The translations under genes were made by a program, and so were the position numbers. The notes below the pieces were generated by a model. It made no database searches and was not told the DNA's origin. It saw only the letters and a program-made list of their open reading frames with translations. From positions 1 to 11,162 of the forward strand of contig RFLL01000363.1 in the NCBI GenBank assembly GCA_003693905.1: DNA of 11,162 nt, given 5' to 3'. This document shows, piece by piece, positions 7,746 through 11,162 of this stretch. The stretch comes from Alphaproteobacteria bacterium (GTDB taxonomy: Bacteria; Pseudomonadota; Alphaproteobacteria; Kiloniellales; J153). Numbering within the stretch: the first letter of the stretch is position 1; the number at the start of each line of letters is the position of its first letter.

Positions 7746-8576
7746 TTACGGAGCGACGAAGGGTTCGGCACGCCCCGGCGGCCGCATCCAGCCATCGCCG
7801 AGCCACGCCTGCCAGCACGCCAGGGCCGCGATCGCCGCGGTATCCGCCCGCAACAGACGTGGCCCCAAGCCGACCGGAATAACAAAAGGCAGTTGCCTCA
7901 GGGCGTCAAGTTCGGTTTCTGCAAAGCCGCCCTCCGGTCCGGTCATGACGGCCCACGGCTCCGGATCACCGCCGGATCCTTCGCTCCCGGGTGCAGGGCC
8001 GGCGCACGTACCGCCGGGACGAAGCCCGGCCAGCACTTCGGCGATCGGGCGCGCCTGTCCGGTTTCGGCACACAGAAGCACCCGCCGTTCCCGCGGCCAG
8101 TGCGCGATCAGGGCGTCGAGCGCGACCGGGGCGCGCACCTCGGGCACGCTGAGACGGCCGCATTGCTCGGCCGCTTCGCGGGCGTTGGCGGCCAGACGTT
8201 CGCAGTTGACACGACTGACCGCGGTATAGCGGGTGAGGACCGGTTGCAGCACGGCACACCCCAATTCCGTCGCCTTCTCGGCCACGAAGTCGATACGGGC
8301 GCGCTTGATCGGGGCAAAGACGAGCCACAGGTCGGGCGTTGGCCCGGGCGCGCGCAGACGGGTCTCGACGGCCAGCGCACAGAACCCGCGTCCCAGGGCC
8401 GCGATCCGCGCCAGCCATTCGCCGTCGCGCTCGTTGAAGATCGCGACCGCGGCACCGCGTTCGAGACGCAGGACGCTGCGCAGATAATGGGCACGCGCAT
8501 GATCGAGGCCGATTTCGATCCCTTCGGACAGATCGGCCGCGATGTAAAGGCGGGTGGCAACGGCGGCGGACGACAT
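7746..8576 (-). CDS. rsmE: 16S rRNA (uracil-1498-N3)-methyltransferase RsmE
   Basis: Methylates U1498 of 16S rRNA in the 30S subunit using S-adenosylmethionine. The 276-residue product has an N-terminal PUA-like RNA-binding domain (about 1-75, with [19 protein letters not shown]) and a C-terminal SPOUT knot domain. Diagnostic segments are [20 protein letters not shown] (87-106), [16 protein letters not shown] (132-147), [16 protein letters not shown] (211-226) and [17 protein letters not shown] (236-252), the last forming the AdoMet-binding knot. The ATG at 8576 is chosen because [19 protein letters not shown] matches the usual start and AGGA lies about 10 nt upstream; an upstream ATG at 8678 would add 34 unlikely residues. 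A Gly/Pro/Ser-rich stretch at about 186-207 lies before the GPEGG motif. Divergent from ubiA across 145 bp, and upstream of gshA. Confidence 0.95.
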   Translation of the reverse strand: MSSAAVATRLYIAADLSEGIEIGLDHARAHYLRSVLRLERGAAVAIFNERDGEWLARIAALGRGFCALAVETRLRAPGPTPDLWLVFAPIKRARIDFVAEKATELGCAVLQPVLTRYTAVSRVNCERLAANAREAAEQCGRLSVPEVRAPVALDALIAHWPRERRVLLCAETGQARPIAEVLAGLRPGGTCAGPAPGSEGSGGDPEPWAVMTGPEGGFAETELDALRQLPFVIPVGLGPRLLRADTAAIAALACWQAWLGDGWMRPPGRAEPFVAP

Positions 8577-8646
8577 GGGCTGTGATCCTGACGACACGCG
8601 ACATGGAGGAAACGCCCGCGCGGGCTTGAGTCGGCCGCGGCCGAGG

Positions 8647-8659
8647 TGCGTAATACGCA
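8647..8659. promoter_or_regulatory. 13-bp perfect palindrome, rsmE/ubiA divergent region
   Basis: TGCGTA (8647-8652) and TACGCA (8654-8659) are perfect reverse complements around one central A. The site lies 71 bp upstream of the rsmE start and 63 bp upstream of the ubiA start, the position expected of an operator serving one or both genes. I do not recognise a known regulator's consensus. Confidence 0.4.
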
Positions 8660-8679
8660 GGTTCCTCGCACCGCACACC

Positions 8680-8704
8680 CATTATACGCGTTCATTATAC
8701 ACGT
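8680..8704 (-). promoter_or_regulatory. Tandem -10-like elements (TATAAT twice) upstream of rsmE and ubiA
   Basis: cattatacgcgt (8680-8691) and cattatacacgt (8693-8704) are near-identical copies with a 13-bp period. On the minus strand each contains a perfect TATAAT (8686-8681 and 8699-8694), which would start rsmE transcripts roughly 100 nt before its ATG. On the plus strand the same bases give TATACG and TATACA, possible -10 elements for ubiA with a very short leader. No good -35 is seen for either direction, so an activator or relaxed promoter is implied. Confidence 0.42.
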
Positions 8705-8721
8705 CGGATCTCCGCGGCCCC

Positions 8722-9666
8722 ATGACAAGCAAGATCGCCGCCCCGCATGGAACCATCGCAGCCAGCGACATCCGCGAACACCACTGGCTTCTGCGCCTCG
8801 CACCGCGGCCCGTGCGCCCGTATCTGCGCCTGATACGCATCGACCGGCCGATCGGAACCTGGCTGCTGCTGTTCCCGTGCTGGTGGGGCATGACCCTGGC
8901 CGCCGGCGCTGCCGGCCGCTGGCCCGATCCGGCGTCGGCGATCCTGTTTGCGATCGGTGCCCTGGTCATGCGCGGCGCCGGGTGCACCTACAACGATATC
9001 GTCGACCGCGATGTGGATGCCCGGGTGGCGCGCACCGCGACCCGTCCCATCGCCAGCGGCGAAATCCCGGTATCGCGCGCCTGGGTCTTCCTCGTCGGGC
9101 AACTGCTGATCGGCCTGCTCGTCCTGGTGCAGTTCAACGGCTTCACGGTGGCTCTGGGCGCGGCATCGTTGCTGCTGGTCGCCGCCTATCCGTTCATGAA
9201 GCGGATCACCTACTGGCCGCAGGCATGGCTCGGCCTCACCTTCAACTGGGGGGCGCTGATGGGCTGGGCAGCGCAAACCGGGTCGCTCGATCCGCCGGCG
9301 GTGTGGCTGTATCTGGCCGGGCTGGCATGGACGCTCGGCTACGACACGATCTACGCCCACCAGGACAAGGAGGACGATGCCTTGGTGGGGGTCAAATCGA
9401 CGGCGCTGCGTCTGGGGGCGCATACCCGGCCGTGGCTGGCGGGCTTCTACGCCGCGGCAACGGGCCTCATGGTCGTGTCCGTAGCCGCCGCCGGGCTTGC
9501 CTGGCCGGCCTATCTGGGATGCGCGGCAGCCGCCGCACACCTTGCCTGGCAGGTGATCACCCTTGATCCTGACGACCCGGACAACTGTCTGGCCCGGTTT
9601 CGCGCCAACCGCATCGTCGGCTGGCTGTTTCTGGCTGGACTTCTGGGAGCGATCGCGGCCGGCTGA
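8722..9666 (+). CDS. ubiA: 4-hydroxybenzoate octaprenyl/polyprenyltransferase UbiA
   Basis: Attaches the polyprenyl tail to 4-hydroxybenzoate, the membrane step that starts ubiquinone assembly (EC 2.5.1.39 type). The 314-residue product has both Asp-rich prenyl-diphosphate/Mg motifs: NDIVDRDVDARVARTATRP (91-109) and YDTIYAHQDKEDD (207-219). The entry segment YLRLIRIDRPIGTWLLLFPCWW (34-55) and SGEIP (112-116) are typical of UbiA. The hydrophobic profile fits about nine membrane helices, and length is normal. The ATG at 8722 is used because the conserved domain starts within 30 residues and upstream in-frame sequence is promoter DNA. No clear ribosome binding site precedes it (GGAT about 12 nt upstream), so the leader may be very short. 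Divergent from rsmE; converges with the next gene, 6 bp between stop codons. Confidence 0.96.
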   Translation: MTSKIAAPHGTIAASDIREHHWLLRLAPRPVRPYLRLIRIDRPIGTWLLLFPCWWGMTLAAGAAGRWPDPASAILFAIGALVMRGAGCTYNDIVDRDVDARVARTATRPIASGEIPVSRAWVFLVGQLLIGLLVLVQFNGFTVALGAASLLLVAAYPFMKRITYWPQAWLGLTFNWGALMGWAAQTGSLDPPAVWLYLAGLAWTLGYDTIYAHQDKEDDALVGVKSTALRLGAHTRPWLAGFYAAATGLMVVSVAAAGLAWPAYLGCAAAAAHLAWQVITLDPDDPDNCLARFRANRIVGWLFLAGLLGAIAAG

Positions 9667-9672
9667 GGGCGC

Positions 9673-10431
9673 TCAGTCATCGGCGCGGAAATGCGGCGCC
9701 GCCATGGGCATCGCCTCGGCCGCCAGCGTCGCGGTGAGGGCGGCGCGGCGGCCGGCATTGCGAATGTTTTCGAGGATGAAGCCGTCAAGGCCGAGGTCGG
9801 GCCGGTGGCGATGGCGCCGCCACAGCCAGCTCAGCAACGCCTCCTGATCAAGCGCCCGGTGCGGACGCCCGTGCGCTGCCACTGCGGCCAGACCGACGGG
9901 CGCCCCTTCGATGGCCAGACAGCCGCGCGTCGACAGGTACACCCATGCCTCGTCCAATGCCGGCATCGCTTCACCGCCCGCCTCCACGACAAGATCGATC
10001 CCGCTCAACCGCCCGAAGCGATAGTTTTCGCCACCCAGTTCGGTCTCGTGCATGCGGGCCAACTGCGCCGCATTCAGCCACGTCACGAAAACCGCGACCC
10101 GCACACCCGGTACATGGTGCAGATTGGCCGCGACCGAGCCGTAGCGCGTCACATGGGCCGAATAAACGACGTCATAATCGGCCAGCCACGCCCGCGTGAC
10201 CGGGATTTCGCCGTCGCGACCGAACTTGCGGCGAAGCTGGGCCGGGGACCGGTTCGATCCGTGGGCGATGACCGGCGTGCGTCCGGCGAACGGATCGTCG
10301 TCCCGACTTGCGGCCGCCAGCGGCCGGGCCTTGCCGTTGCTGAACAGATAGGAGCCTTCAGGTGCAGCGAACGGGTACGACTTGGCGAGATGTACAAGCT
10401 CCGCCTCGTCGTCGGGCAGCGGCCACGGCAT
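9673..10431 (-). CDS. Conserved protein resembling gamma-glutamylcyclotransferase-like fold
   Basis: I do not recognise a named family with certainty. The 252-residue soluble product carries a segment that reads like the gamma-glutamylcyclotransferase/AIG2 fold: PVIAHGSNRSPAQLRRKF (53-70; compare the family's 'YGSN...L' start), then RAWLADYDVVYSAHVTRYGSVAANL (80-104), then VAVFVTWLNAAQLARMHETE (112-131; compare 'V.G..Y.L....L..L...E') and NYRFGRL (136-142). An N-terminal region of about 50 residues and a C-terminal helical region (190-252) lie outside that core. The catalytic acid cannot be placed with confidence, so activity on gamma-glutamyl compounds is an inference. It starts 11 bp after the DUF4170 gene and has no clear binding site of its own, which suggests translational coupling. 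Its stop codon is 6 bp from that of the convergent ubiA. Confidence 0.6.
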   Translation of the reverse strand: MPWPLPDDEAELVHLAKSYPFAAPEGSYLFSNGKARPLAAASRDDDPFAGRTPVIAHGSNRSPAQLRRKFGRDGEIPVTRAWLADYDVVYSAHVTRYGSVAANLHHVPGVRVAVFVTWLNAAQLARMHETELGGENYRFGRLSGIDLVVEAGGEAMPALDEAWVYLSTRGCLAIEGAPVGLAAVAAHGRPHRALDQEALLSWLWRRHRHRPDLGLDGFILENIRNAGRRAALTATLAAEAMPMAAPHFRADD

Positions 10432-10442
10432 CGACGCGACCG

Positions 10443-10655
10443 TCAGTCGGTGCAGGGGGGCGGCTGATCGGTGTCGATCCGCTCGATCCGGTAGCGTACG
10501 TTGCAGTTGTCAACGCTCTGCCACGCATGCTTGAGCCATTCCTGGCGGGCCGATTCGTAGTCCTGAAACGGTCCGATCCATGTTTCGGTGTCATGAACCA
10601 GTTCGTTGAAGGCGGTGTCCTTGTATTCGCCACCGACCACCCAGAATATTCCCAT
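10443..10655 (-). CDS. DUF4170 family small protein
   Basis: A 70-residue protein with the DUF4170 pattern: an N-terminal FWVVGGEYKDTAF (residues 4-16), IGPFQDYESARQEWLKHAWQ (27-46) and a closing VDNCNVRYRIERID (48-61). The family is small, alphaproteobacterial and of unknown function; the product is soluble and without a signal peptide. It has GAGAGGC about 7 nt before the ATG, a good binding site. It is the first gene of a two-gene minus-strand unit with the cyclotransferase-like gene and sits divergently next to ubiD. The short length is normal for the family, not a truncation. Confidence 0.85.
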   Translation of the reverse strand: MGIFWVVGGEYKDTAFNELVHDTETWIGPFQDYESARQEWLKHAWQSVDNCNVRYRIERIDTDQPPPCTD

Positions 10656-10732
10656 GCCGATGCCTCTCGAAACAGCACCCTTCGTGTGCCGCGGTACATG
10701 CGCGCCCGCGGCGGCGCACAGCCCTGCTCGTG

Positions 10733-10773
10733 CGAACCCGGTTCGGCGATTCGCCCAGAGATCGCAACCGGTT
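10733..10773. promoter_or_regulatory. Two related CCGGTT palindromes upstream of DUF4170/ubiD
   Basis: CGAACCCGGTTCG (10733-10745) is a perfect inverted repeat with 6-bp arms around one base. AACCGGTT (10766-10773) is an 8-bp palindrome with the same core. Their centres are about 30.5 bp apart, close to three helical turns. A degenerate third copy (caaccggtcg) is at 10919-10928, just before ubiD. They lie in the 291-bp gene-free gap between the divergent DUF4170 and ubiD genes, which otherwise shows only a small TTATG/CATAA hairpin near 10795-10805 and no gene. Operators are the likeliest role; no known consensus is recognised. Confidence 0.4.
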
Positions 10774-10946
10774 CAAGCATATCCAGGCTGTCTTATGAAA
10801 GCATAAAGGAGAAATTCAAGGGACATTTTCGAGACCGCCCCCGCCCAGGCCCGCGACCGGCCCCTTGACCGGGCGTCGCGAGGCGGGCGTGATGGGCGTC
10901 CCGACAGACGACTTCCAGCAACCGGTCGAGGAACGACGTCCCCGCC

Positions 10947-11162
10947 ATGCCGTACAATTCGCTGCGCGATTTCATGGACCGCCTGGAGGCCGCGGGGCGC
11001 CTGGTGCGCGTCGGCGCGCCGGTGTCGCCGGTCCTCGAGATGACGGAAATCCAGACCCGCCTGCTGGCCGAAGGCGGGCCGGCGGTGCTGTTCGAGAACG
11101 TGGTGCGCGAAGACGGCCGGCCTTACGACATGCCGGTGCTGGTCAACCTGTTCGGCACCGTC
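10947..11162 (+). CDS. ubiD: 3-octaprenyl-4-hydroxybenzoate carboxy-lyase UbiD, N-terminal part
   Basis: Decarboxylates the prenylated 4-hydroxybenzoate made by UbiA, using prenylated FMN supplied by UbiX. Only the first 72 codons are inside the window. They show the family start YNSLRDFMDRLEAAGRLVRV (3-22), then VLEMTEIQTRLLAEGGPAVLFENV (29-52) and PVLVNLFGT (63-71). ATG at 10947 is the only start after an in-frame TGA at 10890; GAGGAA lies about 13 nt upstream, slightly far. CTTGAC at 10864-10869 is a possible -35, but no good -10 follows. The prFMN-binding and catalytic Arg/Glu residues are beyond the right edge. Divergent from DUF4170. Confidence 0.93.
   Translation, partial: MPYNSLRDFMDRLEAAGRLVRVGAPVSPVLEMTEIQTRLLAEGGPAVLFENVVREDGRPYDMPVLVNLFGTV

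Noticed and set aside
6362..7882. Plus-strand open frame (506 codons) antisense to gshA
   Set aside because: gshA has every family motif on the minus strand; this frame has no domain and a shadow-like composition.
7682..7885. 68-residue N-terminal extension of gshA
   Set aside because: It overlaps the end of rsmE, is Arg-rich and unlike the family; the ATG at 7681 gives the normal length.
10864..10893. CTTGAC-N17 promoter for ubiD
   Set aside because: The -35 is good, but the bases at the -10 position do not resemble a -10 element, so I do not list it as a feature.

Overview
The window looks like chromosomal core sequence from a GC-rich alphaproteobacterium, most likely of the Rhodospirillales type. 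This rests on gene content (aa3-type coxB-coxA-ctaB, DUF3422, DUF4170, a plant-type glutamate-cysteine ligase next to rsmE, ubiA/ubiD), high GC with a strong third-position bias, and a TTAA-N7-TTAA box of the CtrA type. No protein was compared with a database; names come from recognised motifs and family architecture. I see no insertion sequence, phage gene, CRISPR array, tRNA or rRNA.

Layout. (1) 1-2743, minus strand: terminal-oxidase operon in the order coxB (subunit II, CuA) - coxA (subunit I, hemes and CuB) - ctaB (heme O synthase, cut by the left edge), with a strong hairpin between coxA and ctaB. (2) 2744-3139: a 396-bp gene-free stretch holding a candidate cox promoter, two copies of a 13-mer and overlapping, mutually exclusive inverted repeats. 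(3) 3140-4480, minus: DUF3422 membrane-anchored protein, divergent from (4) 4708-6141, plus: tldD, a metalloprotease subunit. The 227 bp between them contain an 18-bp tandem repeat and a perfect 9-bp inverted repeat. (5) 6142-6310: a perfect CtrA-type box followed by a strong hairpin terminator. (6) 6311-8576, minus: rsmE - gshA. (7) 8722-9666, plus: ubiA, divergent from rsmE. (8) 9673-10655, minus: a DUF4170 small protein followed by a protein resembling gamma-glutamylcyclotransferases, convergent with ubiA (6 bp between stop codons). (9) 10947-11162, plus: start of ubiD, cut by the right edge.

How the genes relate. UbiA and UbiD carry out prenylation and decarboxylation in ubiquinone synthesis. 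Ubiquinol feeds the bc1-cytochrome c branch that ends at the cytochrome oxidase made by coxB/coxA, whose heme precursor is made by CtaB. GshA starts glutathione synthesis, and the cyclotransferase-like protein, if the fold call is right, could act on gamma-glutamyl compounds. RsmE and TldD are housekeeping functions.

I did not find a convincing new multi-gene system. The parts most worth a second look are non-coding: the CtrA box plus terminator (possible small RNA), the structured leader upstream of coxB, and the repeat-rich divergent promoter regions. Among proteins, the least explained are the DUF3422, cyclotransferase-like and DUF4170 genes.
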